This document shows, one piece after another, positions 14,872-23,337 of a DNA stretch of 29,509 bases. This DNA is from a virus: positions 1 to 29,509 of the IMG/VR virus record IMGVR_UViG_3300020733_000050. The stretch is one strand, 5' to 3'. The notes below the pieces were generated by a model, which made no database searches, was not told the DNA's origin, and saw only the letters and a list, made by a program, of their open reading frames with translations. A program made the translations under genes and the position numbers. The stretch's first letter is position 1. Every line of letters starts with the position of its first letter.

Positions 14872-16599
14872 ATGGCAAATGAAACTCCACAAAGCGGATT
14901 AGACGCATTACCAGCAAAACCAAAATCAGCGGCCGAGCGTACAGCTGAAGTATTAGCTGCTGGCCCAAGTACATCCAACATCTTGCAAAAAATGCAAGCT
15001 CGTGTTGACGAGTTAACCAGCCCATGGCATGGCTTTCAAAGTGCTTTGGATGACATGGTTGCTCGTGCCCGTAATAACCCAACGGATGCCCTGCGTCAGC
15101 GTGCTGAGCAAAAACAGCAAGAAGAACAAGAAATCCAAAACCTTGGATTAGGTCTTGCTAATGTGGACATGTTACGCCAGCAGTTAGGTGGCATTCGTGG
15201 TGGTTTACAAGCTAATGCTCCTACGCAAGGTCAACCAATGTCTATGGGGCAGAATCAAGGTCAAGCGCCACAGCAAAGTGAACAGCAAGATCCTAATGCG
15301 TTTAGCGGCTATAACTTTAAAGGTGTTCCATTATCTGTTTACGAATATCAGACATTAAAGAACTATTCTGATCAAGCAGATGTCTCTGGTTTTAACGCGG
15401 CATTTAAGGCAATCTCTGATATCCATAGTCGTGCCCAAGCTGAAAGTGCAGCTAACTGGGGTCGTTATGACACCGTTGATGCTGTAGTTAGCGGTACCGA
15501 CATGAATGGTAACTACAAAAACTTCTCAGTTAAAATTCCTAAAGTGGATTTACAAAACTGGCAAGAAAGAGGAATTGTTCCTCCACAGCTCAAAGGTGTT
15601 TTGCGTGAACCTAAGATTCAGCCAGTTCAAGCTAAAGCTAATGGTGGTGCAATTCGTCAAATGGCTGTTGGTGGTGATCCAGCAGACGCTCCAGTTATGC
15701 CCGGCTCTGGTATGCAAAATAGTGCTTTAGATACTGCATTAAGCTCTATCATGGGTAGTGCAGAAGCCGCTCCTCCAGCACAAGGAAGAGTGAGTGTTTC
15801 CCCAGCCCCATCGATTGATTATTCTATGGATCCAGCGTTCCAAAAACAAGCCCAGCAAAGTGCTCTTCAGCAACAAGAGCAACAAAACCAAGCTGAGCTC
15901 AAATCCAAAGAAAAAGAGCGTGAAGAAGCTGGTCAGTTTGTTGGTAAGATTAGTTCAATGGCATCAAGCTTTGATGAGATTCAGCGTCGTGCTAATGCTA
16001 TTATTGATCATGCTTCTAAGCATCCAGACGAGTTTGCTTACAAACAACAGACTGGCCCATATGCTTATTTGTTAGAGGGTGCTGGAGCTATTCCTTACGC
16101 TGGTAAACCTATTGAGCAAGCTTTGGAAGGTGTAAAAGAAAAAGTTAGCGGTCAAGATACTATTAATCGCCGTCAAGAAACCCAAGGTCATGCTAACTCA
16201 TTAGGTATTGACTACACACAAGAGAAGTTCGGTGGTACTGGTGCTCGTATTGGTCAAGGCTTAACACAGATTGCTCAAAATGCTAAAAACGTTGGTATTG
16301 ATAAGCCAGCGGAAGTTAACCTAGTTAATGCCTATATGATTTATGCAACTGCTGGTAAATATAAAGATTTAGCATCAGCTTGGCAAGATTATCAAAGAGC
16401 TAATCCAAAGAATCCAGATCCATTTGCTTTTCAGCAATCTCCTCAATATAAAGCTGTTGAAGACAAATGGGGTCTATTCTTGGATCAGAAGTTAAATGCT
16501 ATCCGTAATGGTACGCCACCAGATGGCACTAAAGATACGGATGCTAAAGGTAACGAAATTATTTGGCAAAATGGTAAACCAATGCGGGTTAAACAATGA
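14872..16599 (+). CDS. Internal virion-type coiled-coil protein (575 aa)
   Basis: AAGGA eight bases before ATG 14872 marks the start. The N-terminal ~110 residues are helical (DALRQRAEQKQQEEQEIQN), followed by a Gln/Gly/Met linker, a domain around SGYNFKGVPLSVYEYQTLKN, a short motif (ANGGAIRQMAVGGDP), a second Gln/Glu-rich coiled coil (QQSALQQQEQQNQAELKSK) and a C-terminal helical domain containing WQDYQRANPKNPDPFAFQ. Helical, Gln-rich, large and followed by other such proteins, it fits a DNA-ejection or internal core protein. Its TGA overlaps the next ATG. No catalytic motif is recognised. Confidence 0.68.
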   Translation: MANETPQSGLDALPAKPKSAAERTAEVLAAGPSTSNILQKMQARVDELTSPWHGFQSALDDMVARARNNPTDALRQRAEQKQQEEQEIQNLGLGLANVDMLRQQLGGIRGGLQANAPTQGQPMSMGQNQGQAPQQSEQQDPNAFSGYNFKGVPLSVYEYQTLKNYSDQADVSGFNAAFKAISDIHSRAQAESAANWGRYDTVDAVVSGTDMNGNYKNFSVKIPKVDLQNWQERGIVPPQLKGVLREPKIQPVQAKANGGAIRQMAVGGDPADAPVMPGSGMQNSALDTALSSIMGSAEAAPPAQGRVSVSPAPSIDYSMDPAFQKQAQQSALQQQEQQNQAELKSKEKEREEAGQFVGKISSMASSFDEIQRRANAIIDHASKHPDEFAYKQQTGPYAYLLEGAGAIPYAGKPIEQALEGVKEKVSGQDTINRRQETQGHANSLGIDYTQEKFGGTGARIGQGLTQIAQNAKNVGIDKPAEVNLVNAYMIYATAGKYKDLASAWQDYQRANPKNPDPFAFQQSPQYKAVEDKWGLFLDQKLNAIRNGTPPDGTKDTDAKGNEIIWQNGKPMRVKQ

Positions 16600-17444
16600 G
16601 CGGAGAAGTTCAATACGAAGAAGTACCTCAAGAAGATCTACACGACCACCAACGCTTCTTTGTTAATAAAGAAAAAGAAGCACCATCTTGGGAAGGTGGC
16701 GCAACTGCTTTGGCAGCTAAAGGATTTTATAAAGGTGCTCCAGCTGCAACTCGTGCTGTTATAGATCGTATTAAAGGTCCGAGTGCTTCTCAAAGTACAC
16801 AGCCTCAAGCTTCTGTAACTGTTGAAGCTGGTCCAACTGAACCTGCTACGCCATACAGTACTTGGAATCAAAAGTTAGCTGGTAATGCTGCCCCTGGTTC
16901 ACAGATGAACAAGCGTTCATTGGATATCAATCAGCGTATGATGGAAACGATTGGCCCTGGTGGTGAGTTTGCTGGTGGTGAAATTCATGGTAATTCCATC
17001 CTATTGCCACCCAATATGAAACCAGCAACCACTCCAACCCAGATGGCTCCAGAAGTTGCTGAAGAGCTTCGTGGTTTGCTTACCCCAACTGAGCGTGCAC
17101 TGCAAGCTGTTCGTGGCATGGGTAGCAAAGCAATGCCTTATTTAGAAAAGGCAGATCCATATTTAAGAGCGGCTGGTTTGTTTGGTGCTGGTACAACTGG
17201 CATGGAAGCTATGAAGCGTTTCCGTCATGGTGACTATGGTCGTGGTGCACTAGATTTGATTGGTATGGCTGGAGCTACTGCGGCATCTTTACCAGTTAAA
17301 AATCCATTAACGACCATTGGTGGTGCTGGTGTAGCACTATCGGCTGAGGCAATTAATAAACTGTTAGATCAGTACTATGGCCGTGAATATGCGGCTGGTG
17401 GTCAGATTGCAGTTGCAACTGGCGGTTTAGTTTCTCTGGACTAA
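16596..17444 (+). CDS. Internal virion-type protein with C-terminal GG motifs
   Basis: A 282-aa protein with an acidic N-terminus (YEEVPQEDLHDHQRFF), an Ala/Gly-rich hydrophobic segment (ATALAAKGFYKGAPAATRAV), a Pro/Thr linker and a C-terminal hydrophobic region (GAGTTGMEAMKRF, GALDLIGMAGATAASLP, TIGGAGVALSAEAINKLLD) that could enter membranes. It ends YAAGGQIAVATGGLVSLD, a GG motif of the kind seen in neighbouring proteins. It overlaps the upstream stop as ATGA and lies three bases before the 1030-aa gene. An ejection-complex role is inferred only from context. Confidence 0.68.
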   Translation: MSGEVQYEEVPQEDLHDHQRFFVNKEKEAPSWEGGATALAAKGFYKGAPAATRAVIDRIKGPSASQSTQPQASVTVEAGPTEPATPYSTWNQKLAGNAAPGSQMNKRSLDINQRMMETIGPGGEFAGGEIHGNSILLPPNMKPATTPTQMAPEVAEELRGLLTPTERALQAVRGMGSKAMPYLEKADPYLRAAGLFGAGTTGMEAMKRFRHGDYGRGALDLIGMAGATAASLPVKNPLTTIGGAGVALSAEAINKLLDQYYGREYAAGGQIAVATGGLVSLD

Positions 17445-17447
17445 TTC

Positions 17448-20400
17448 ATGGCTGACGATATTGCTAAAATGAGAGCCGCCCTAACGGACGGCGCTTCTGT
17501 TTCTGTAACTGGTGCACCATCTAATTTTGACAATGCTCAAGCAATTGCGCAAAGTCGTTCTTTGCCAGATCTTTCCACAGCATTTAAACCGATTGAGGCA
17601 TTATATCAAAACATGCCTGGAGCTGCTTTAGTTCAAGGTATTATTCCTACTTTAGAGTTTCCGTTTCAAGTAGCTGGGTCAGCTTTATACGGTTTAGGTA
17701 AACAGATTTTTAATCCGTCTGATGCAAATTTTGACCGAGATACAACTAAAGCAATGCAAGCATTGCAATACACCCCTCCTACCCAAGCTGGTAAAAATGT
17801 AGCTAATACTATAGCTCAAGCTCCAGAGGCAATCACTGGCTCTTCTATGCCAATTAGCCCATTACCAGAAATATGGAATAACCCACCTCGTTTTACTCCC
17901 GAAGATTTGCGTGCTGGTGCTACATCAGCTATTGCGGATGTGCGTAATTTCCCTATGGATTATGCTAACGCCAAGATGGGTTTACAGCGTGAGTATCCTA
18001 CACTGGGGTCTCGTGCCGCTGGTGTTACTGATACTGCTACAGCTATGGCTAAACCATTGGCTGAGATAGCTTACAACCAAGTTATGGAAAATGGTAACAT
18101 CAAGATGCCCGGTGGTCTACCAGATATTCCAGTTTATAACTATGCTGTCAAACCAAAGGGTGGTAACTGGCCAACTAACTTGGGAAGCACCATTCCGTTG
18201 TCTGAACAAAGCTCACTTGGTAAACATTTATCTATACTTCAAATAGATGATCCAGTTAAAGCATTTGTAAAACAATTTGAAAAACATCATCCGAGTATTT
18301 TGGATAATTATAGATTGCAACAAGCTTGGGAAGAATTTTTAAATGAATATGGTCTTAAAAAAGATCCTGAATTTAACAATTATGTAGGCAAGAATCCGAG
18401 GGTTTTAGAATTAACAAAAGAAGCTGCTAATGAATTTGCAGAAAAATTTAATATTGGAGCAGAACAAGCTGGTAACAAAAAATTATACACTCCAGCTCAA
18501 ATTGAAGAAATGGCACCGCACTATAATGCTTGGATAATGGGGCCTTATCAAAAATATATTACCAATCAAATGGGTACTGGTCTTGAAACAGATCCTATGT
18601 TAAAAACCCTTGATGAAGCCAATGTTCCAATTTCAAATTTCTTTAATCAAAATGGTCGAGAAATTAAAGGTTTATTTCCAGAAGTTAAACCACTTACCGA
18701 AACACAAGCAAGTATTATTGAACATGGTAGAGAAAGTGCTTTAAGAAAATATAGAGATACTAACCAAAATTTATTAAACACAAATATTGGTAAAGAGACT
18801 GCTTTAACTCCTAGTGGAAAACGCATGGAAGCAGATATAGATAGATCTTTGTATCCTAGAACATTTGCCTATTCTAAATTTGATGATCCAAAATACCCCG
18901 CTGGATCAAAATTAGAAAGATATTCTGTTGTTAATGATTTAAATCATTATGATGTAGAAGAAGGAACTGGTCTTCCTGCTGTTAGAAAAAGAGTACTTCA
19001 TGATTTACTTCAAGGTAAATTACAACCAAAAGATTTACAAAAAGCTTTACCAGCAAATATTCTTCAAAAACTAATTGATGAATACAAATTTGCGCAAAAA
19101 AGCAAAGAAGCTGTTGAACAAGCTAAAGATGATTGGCGTAAATCTCGTTTTGAAAGTATTCAATCTGATGTGCCATATGACGATGGTTCTAAAATGCATA
19201 TTATTAGACCCGAGGATGTTCAAACAGACACTGGTAAAAATTTAGCACTTCGTGATTTAGGTTTAAGTACAATTGATTTAAAACAATGTATTGGTGCTGG
19301 TTGTCGTAATACTCCAGATTATCCAACTCCAGAATATAATCATGGTCCGTATATTGAGCCGCATACTGGTAAAGTAGTTAAGGGTGCTGATCCATATGAA
19401 CAAACTCATGCTAGACGTTATATGGATAGATTGGAAAGGGGTAAAGCTGAAATTGCCCGTTTACTTGATCCTAAAGGTATTGCACAAGCTAGTGTTGATA
19501 TGCACTATGAAACACCTCGTAAATTAAGTGATTCTGACAAAATTCATGCCATCGGTATTTATTTGGAAGACAATAAACCAGAATTTGCAAAAGAGTTTTT
19601 TGATAATTTAGCTAACTTTGGAAAAACTCGAGCTATCGAAAATGCAATTCAATTACATCCAGAAATTGCTGACTTAATTGCTCAAAGGGAAAAACCCTAT
19701 CATAAATATATTGCAGAAATGAAAGGGTATGATAATCAAGAAGTTAAACCAGAATATGTACCACATATGGTTAAATTTCTTAATCAACATGCTGATCAAT
19801 TAACTGATGTTCGTGATTTTAAAAATTTGCCTGGTGCTCATGATATGAATAATGCTTATGACACAGTAGGTAAATTAATTGATAAACATCCTCATTGGGA
19901 TGCAGATACTGTTGAAAATTTCTTCGATGACATCGAAGCTAATAAATTACTTCCAAGGTTTTTTACAGATGAAGATTTTGCTTTAAAAGCAACTGATAGG
20001 GGTATTGATTTATCTGCTCCACCGAAAAAATCAAATAATTCACCAACATTGGCTCAAGAAGCTTACGAAAAATTAAGTTTAGAACTTCGTAGAACATACG
20101 AAGAAGATTATTTACGAGAGTTTGAAAACGGAGATGAAAATGTTATCCAATCTATCATTAATGATGTAGATTATCATCCAGATCAATATGGTTTAGGTAA
20201 ATTTGGAGAACATACTCGCCAAATGGCTATTGATAAATTGGTAAGAGAAGGTTTACATAATCCAAATAATGAACCAGATGAACAAGATCATGTTAATGCA
20301 ATTAGGCAACGTGCTTATGAAAATGCCAGTGAAATGGTTCGTGGATTATATACTACTGATTTTTTAAGAAGATTGTATGAAGGTGATATGGACGCTAGAC

Positions 20401-20540
20401 AATCTATAGTAACCGATATGGTAGCCTCTCCACGAACCTACGGCTTAACAAACTATTCGCCAGCGGCTCGTAATGCTGTTATTGAACGAATAATGCAAGA
20501 AGGGATTTTCTGGCCACACGAAAATCCCCGTGAAGAGTAA
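17448..20540 (+). CDS. Large (1030 aa) virion-associated or polyvalent protein
   Basis: The N-terminal ~250 residues are Ala/Pro-rich like the preceding internal proteins (TAFKPIEALYQNMPGAALVQ) with a hydrophobic stretch near VAGSALYGLGKQIF. From about residue 260 the sequence becomes charged. A segment near residues 600-690 (LRDLGLSTIDLKQCIGAGC, then ERGKAEIARLLDPKG) and the following VKPEYVPHMVKFLNQ and DVRDFKNLPG resemble a domain seen in large uncultured-phage proteins and, loosely, the CVG motif of PcfJ-like proteins. The end is an acidic helical region with two similar units (EEDYLREFENGDENVIQSII and TTDFLRRLYEGDMDARQSIV). Function is unknown. Its stop abuts that of the polymerase gene on the other strand. 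Confidence 0.72.
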   Translation: MADDIAKMRAALTDGASVSVTGAPSNFDNAQAIAQSRSLPDLSTAFKPIEALYQNMPGAALVQGIIPTLEFPFQVAGSALYGLGKQIFNPSDANFDRDTTKAMQALQYTPPTQAGKNVANTIAQAPEAITGSSMPISPLPEIWNNPPRFTPEDLRAGATSAIADVRNFPMDYANAKMGLQREYPTLGSRAAGVTDTATAMAKPLAEIAYNQVMENGNIKMPGGLPDIPVYNYAVKPKGGNWPTNLGSTIPLSEQSSLGKHLSILQIDDPVKAFVKQFEKHHPSILDNYRLQQAWEEFLNEYGLKKDPEFNNYVGKNPRVLELTKEAANEFAEKFNIGAEQAGNKKLYTPAQIEEMAPHYNAWIMGPYQKYITNQMGTGLETDPMLKTLDEANVPISNFFNQNGREIKGLFPEVKPLTETQASIIEHGRESALRKYRDTNQNLLNTNIGKETALTPSGKRMEADIDRSLYPRTFAYSKFDDPKYPAGSKLERYSVVNDLNHYDVEEGTGLPAVRKRVLHDLLQGKLQPKDLQKALPANILQKLIDEYKFAQKSKEAVEQAKDDWRKSRFESIQSDVPYDDGSKMHIIRPEDVQTDTGKNLALRDLGLSTIDLKQCIGAGCRNTPDYPTPEYNHGPYIEPHTGKVVKGADPYEQTHARRYMDRLERGKAEIARLLDPKGIAQASVDMHYETPRKLSDSDKIHAIGIYLEDNKPEFAKEFFDNLANFGKTRAIENAIQLHPEIADLIAQREKPYHKYIAEMKGYDNQEVKPEYVPHMVKFLNQHADQLTDVRDFKNLPGAHDMNNAYDTVGKLIDKHPHWDADTVENFFDDIEANKLLPRFFTDEDFALKATDRGIDLSAPPKKSNNSPTLAQEAYEKLSLELRRTYEEDYLREFENGDENVIQSIINDVDYHPDQYGLGKFGEHTRQMAIDKLVREGLHNPNNEPDEQDHVNAIRQRAYENASEMVRGLYTTDFLRRLYEGDMDARQSIVTDMVASPRTYGLTNYSPAARNAVIERIMQEGIFWPHENPREE

Positions 20541-22481
20541 TCACTTCCGATAACGCTTACCTACCCAACCTTCCGCAGCAAGCGGAAAATCTTTAGCCCA
20601 CTTAGGCGGTGTGGTCATTAGTTTGACCACACGATCTAAGGCGGTTTGCGCCTGATGTTCATCCACCAACATGAGGACTTCATCATGGATCAAGTTAAGC
20701 ACCTCAAAGCCATTCTTTTCCAGCAACAAACAAGCCTCGGCCAGCATGTCACGCGCGGTCGCTTGAACAGCGGATTGAAAGATACTGCTACCAATCAAAC
20801 TATTGCGTCCCCATTTGCGGGTGAAAGTGTTTTGATTAACGACGGTGATGCCTTCTCTCATGTCACCCCATGGTGTCAATTGATCCTCGACCTTGGGATC
20901 CCGCCAGCAAATAAACCGACCACTCGGTAGTTTCATCCACAACACATCTTTAGATACCATAAAGCGAAGCTTACTGACTTCTTGCATTTCATCTGGATTA
21001 CGAATAGCAATGATCGCAGCATCTTGGCATTCGTACCAAAACTCTTTAACTCTAAAGTAATCTGAACGATAAGCGTTCACTGCTTTTTGACTTTGCAGTT
21101 CAGTCAACTCCACACCCATCCCTTCAGCATACGCCACCAATCCCTTAGCACCTTGGCCGAACATACAGCCAAGCACAGCCGACTTGGCTATTTGTCTTTG
21201 TTCTTTGGTGACTTCTTCGTAGGGGACTTGATAAAGCGAGGACGAAGCAAACGCTTTGTATTCATCTAGTCCTTTTCTAAAGAGCTCGACTTTGTCGTTT
21301 TGTCCTGCGAGCCAAACCCCAACTCGGTTTTCAATTGAACTAAAATCCACGTCAACGAAGGTCTTGCCGTCTGGAGCTTTAATTGCTGATCTAACGAGGG
21401 AGGAGAGTTCTGACATAGTCCCCATTCCTTTACCAAATACTTGTGGTATTGCCACCTCAATTGCAGCATCTTCCAAAGTGGGACGCGCAATATTCTGTAA
21501 ATTAAGTCCTCCACGGGACGCCCAGCGGCCAGTACTAGCGCCATGATATACCAGTGTATTCCGAATCTTTCCTTCACATTGTATCTCCAACATTTTAGCG
21601 TACTTAGCCACGCTAGTTTGGCTTCCTTCTTGGCGTAACTCTAAAGCACGCCTTACATTTTTAGATAATAACTCATCAGTTAATTTAGCCGCAACTGTCT
21701 CAGCTGTAAGGTTTGCCATGTCGGCACCTTGGGCATTTAGCCAACCTAACAGCTTGGTTCTTTCTGATGGTTTGCACCCCGTCAAAGCCAGTAATTCATC
21801 GTCTAAAGCACCTTGAGCCCGCTCTACAGCAAGGACAGCGTTTTGGAGCTCATTAGGAGCCACAGGAACGCCTCTTAGGTTGATCCGTTGGGTGAGGTAC
21901 CAGACTTCTTGTTCGTGAGCTGTAAGAGGCTTTAAAACGCTTCCTATAGCCATTTCTGTACGCACGTCTTGGGCACAGTATTCAAACAGCTGTTTTAAAA
22001 GTTCTGGGTCATTATTAAACTCGCCTTTTCTCCCTGGTTTGCATAGCTTTTGGATTAGCTTTTTACCAATGGGGTCTTTCTGATATTGAGCATCTAAAAG
22101 GGCACCAGCGTCATCTAAAGCTTGGGGGATGTTATTGGCTGCTGCTATAGCCATGGTATCAATGCACTGCTCTAGTTTTAGTTCTGGCCAGCCGTACTTA
22201 GGCACACAGACGCAGTTCCAGATGGCGTACTCAAACATGGCGTTCCATGCCTGAATTTTGCCACCGTTTTCAACATAAACTAGCAATTTGTGTAATTGTG
22301 TTGAAAAATTGTCCATTGAGCCTAGTCGGACAGGCTGCGCTTTTACAACTTGTACATTGTCAGGTTGGGTGCCGAACGCAATACACAACACTTCTGTTGT
22401 AGGGTCGTTGGCGTAGATGTCCAAACCTACATCGGGTAGGTTGGCTTTACTGCGGGTCTCCAAATCAATGCTATAAATCAT
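20541..22481 (-). CDS. polA: Family A DNA polymerase with 3'-5' exonuclease
   Basis: A 646-aa replicative polymerase without a 5'-3' exonuclease domain, as usual in phages. Exonuclease motifs: D6-x-E8 (SIDLETR), N80..E84 (WNAMFEYAIW) and Y168..D172 (EYCAQDVRTE). The Exo II acidic residue is Glu rather than Asp. Polymerase motif A: DFSSIENR (Asp379). Motif B: RQIAKSAVLGCMFGQG (Arg429, Lys433). Motif C: HDE (599-601). The O-helix residue equivalent to E. coli Phe762 is Leu437. AGGAG six bases before ATG supports the start. Upstream lie a terminator and a TACAAT box. It would copy the phage genome and proofread; primase and helicase are not in the window. Confidence 0.96.
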   Translation of the reverse strand: MIYSIDLETRSKANLPDVGLDIYANDPTTEVLCIAFGTQPDNVQVVKAQPVRLGSMDNFSTQLHKLLVYVENGGKIQAWNAMFEYAIWNCVCVPKYGWPELKLEQCIDTMAIAAANNIPQALDDAGALLDAQYQKDPIGKKLIQKLCKPGRKGEFNNDPELLKQLFEYCAQDVRTEMAIGSVLKPLTAHEQEVWYLTQRINLRGVPVAPNELQNAVLAVERAQGALDDELLALTGCKPSERTKLLGWLNAQGADMANLTAETVAAKLTDELLSKNVRRALELRQEGSQTSVAKYAKMLEIQCEGKIRNTLVYHGASTGRWASRGGLNLQNIARPTLEDAAIEVAIPQVFGKGMGTMSELSSLVRSAIKAPDGKTFVDVDFSSIENRVGVWLAGQNDKVELFRKGLDEYKAFASSSLYQVPYEEVTKEQRQIAKSAVLGCMFGQGAKGLVAYAEGMGVELTELQSQKAVNAYRSDYFRVKEFWYECQDAAIIAIRNPDEMQEVSKLRFMVSKDVLWMKLPSGRFICWRDPKVEDQLTPWGDMREGITVVNQNTFTRKWGRNSLIGSSIFQSAVQATARDMLAEACLLLEKNGFEVLNLIHDEVLMLVDEHQAQTALDRVVKLMTTPPKWAKDFPLAAEGWVGKRYRK

Positions 22482-22520
22482 AAGTGCTCCTATGGCAACC
22501 GGACGTATCCGTAAGACTCT

Positions 22521-22529
22521 ATTGTATCA
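22521..22529 (-). promoter_or_regulatory. Extended -10 promoter candidate for polA
   Basis: On the - strand TGATACAAT gives a TACAAT -10 with the TG of an extended -10, directly after the terminator hairpin and ~40 bases before the polA ATG. No matching -35 is seen because the hairpin occupies that place. TACAAT also lies after the stop or terminator in two other - strand gaps. Confidence 0.4.
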
Positions 22530-22530
22530 T

Positions 22531-22554
22531 AAAAAAGGGGCACCGAAGTGCCCC
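22531..22554 (-). terminator. Rho-independent terminator after the methyltransferase
   Basis: On the - strand GGGGCAC-TTCG-GTGCCCC is followed by TTTTTT: a 7-bp stem with a stable TTCG loop and a six-T run. It ends the RNR/DUF1289/methyltransferase transcript before polA. Confidence 0.93.
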
Positions 22555-22576
22555 AAACCTACCACCATGTCTACTA

Positions 22577-23149
22577 CTAAATCTTTTGTATTGCAATTTG
22601 GTATCCATCATGCACTACATTAAACTGATCTTTAAAAATATGACTAAATGCATCTACTGCCATTTTAGGTTTTTGCCGATCAGTAAAACCCTCTGGGTTC
22701 CAATGGTAATCATCAAAGAGCATAATGCCGCCGCTCTTTAATAACGGCCATGCCATACAAGCATCGGTAAGAACCGCTGGTGCGGTGTGGTCGCCATCGA
22801 TATAGATAAAATCAAATACCCAATCTTTAGCTATTAAATCTGCTAATCCTTCGTATGATCTGCGTTTGAGTATGGTTAGCTGTTGATCTGGCTTTTTGGC
22901 TGTTGCAACATTAAAAGCAAACTGTTCATAAAGTTCTCTTAAATCCATATCTTTATGTTCCATGCTACCTTTAAATGGATCAACGCAAACCATAATACCT
23001 CGTTCACTTAAACCATTTTGCAAAAACCAGCAAGTACCACGACCCTCGAAGCAACCAATCTCAAGGAATGCTTGTTTCATTGGCAACATCGACATCAACT
23101 GCTCGATGTGTGGAATGTTGTATGTAAACCAATCTTGCGTGAAATTCAT
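22577..23149 (-). CDS. Class I SAM-dependent methyltransferase
   Basis: A 190-aa Rossmann-fold methyltransferase of the Methyltransf_24 type. Motif I is FLEIGCFEGRGT (about residues 28-39), the acidic end of strand 2 is VCVDPF, and FDFIYIDGDHTAPAVLTD plus GGIMLFDDYHW form motif IV and after. Such phage enzymes are thought to act on small molecules or cell-surface sugars; no target-recognition domain for DNA is present. The substrate is unknown. ATG 23149 overlaps the DUF1289 stop as ATGA and AGGA lies eight bases upstream. It is the last gene before a strong terminator. Confidence 0.88.
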   Translation of the reverse strand: MNFTQDWFTYNIPHIEQLMSMLPMKQAFLEIGCFEGRGTCWFLQNGLSERGIMVCVDPFKGSMEHKDMDLRELYEQFAFNVATAKKPDQQLTILKRRSYEGLADLIAKDWVFDFIYIDGDHTAPAVLTDACMAWPLLKSGGIMLFDDYHWNPEGFTDRQKPKMAVDAFSHIFKDQFNVVHDGYQIAIQKI

Positions 23150-23334
23150 ACGAAAATCCTATCTATTATTTGTTGCTTCTCGCCATTTGATAGACTTGAC
23201 CAACTAGCAATCTCATCTCTTGTCCTTTGGCACCCACGACAGACATCCATGACGAGGGCGCAGATTCCAGTGCATGGACTCGCCACGTCCATGCCATGTT
23301 CCAATTGAGTAGATTGAGCGGAGGGCAAGCCCAT
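23146..23334 (-). CDS. DUF1289 small Cys protein
   Basis: A 62-aa protein. SPCTGICALVMDVCRGCQRT followed by RDEIASWSSLSNGEKQQI is the signature of DUF1289, small proteobacterial proteins with four Cys (C-3-C-6-C-2-C) likely binding a metal. The N-terminal ~18 residues are outside the usual domain. It starts three bases after the RNR stop and overlaps the methyltransferase start, so it is an operon member. Biochemical role is not known; next to a reductase whose active site needs thiol reduction, a redox or metal helper is conceivable. A bacterial-type domain suggests acquisition from a host. Confidence 0.85.
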   Translation of the reverse strand: MGLPSAQSTQLEHGMDVASPCTGICALVMDVCRGCQRTRDEIASWSSLSNGEKQQIIDRIFV

Positions 23335-23337
23335 GGA

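Noticed and set aside
20571-20587. TTCCGC/GCGGAA hairpin near the convergent junction as a terminator
   Set aside because: Lies inside the polA coding end, short stem, and no T-run on either strand.
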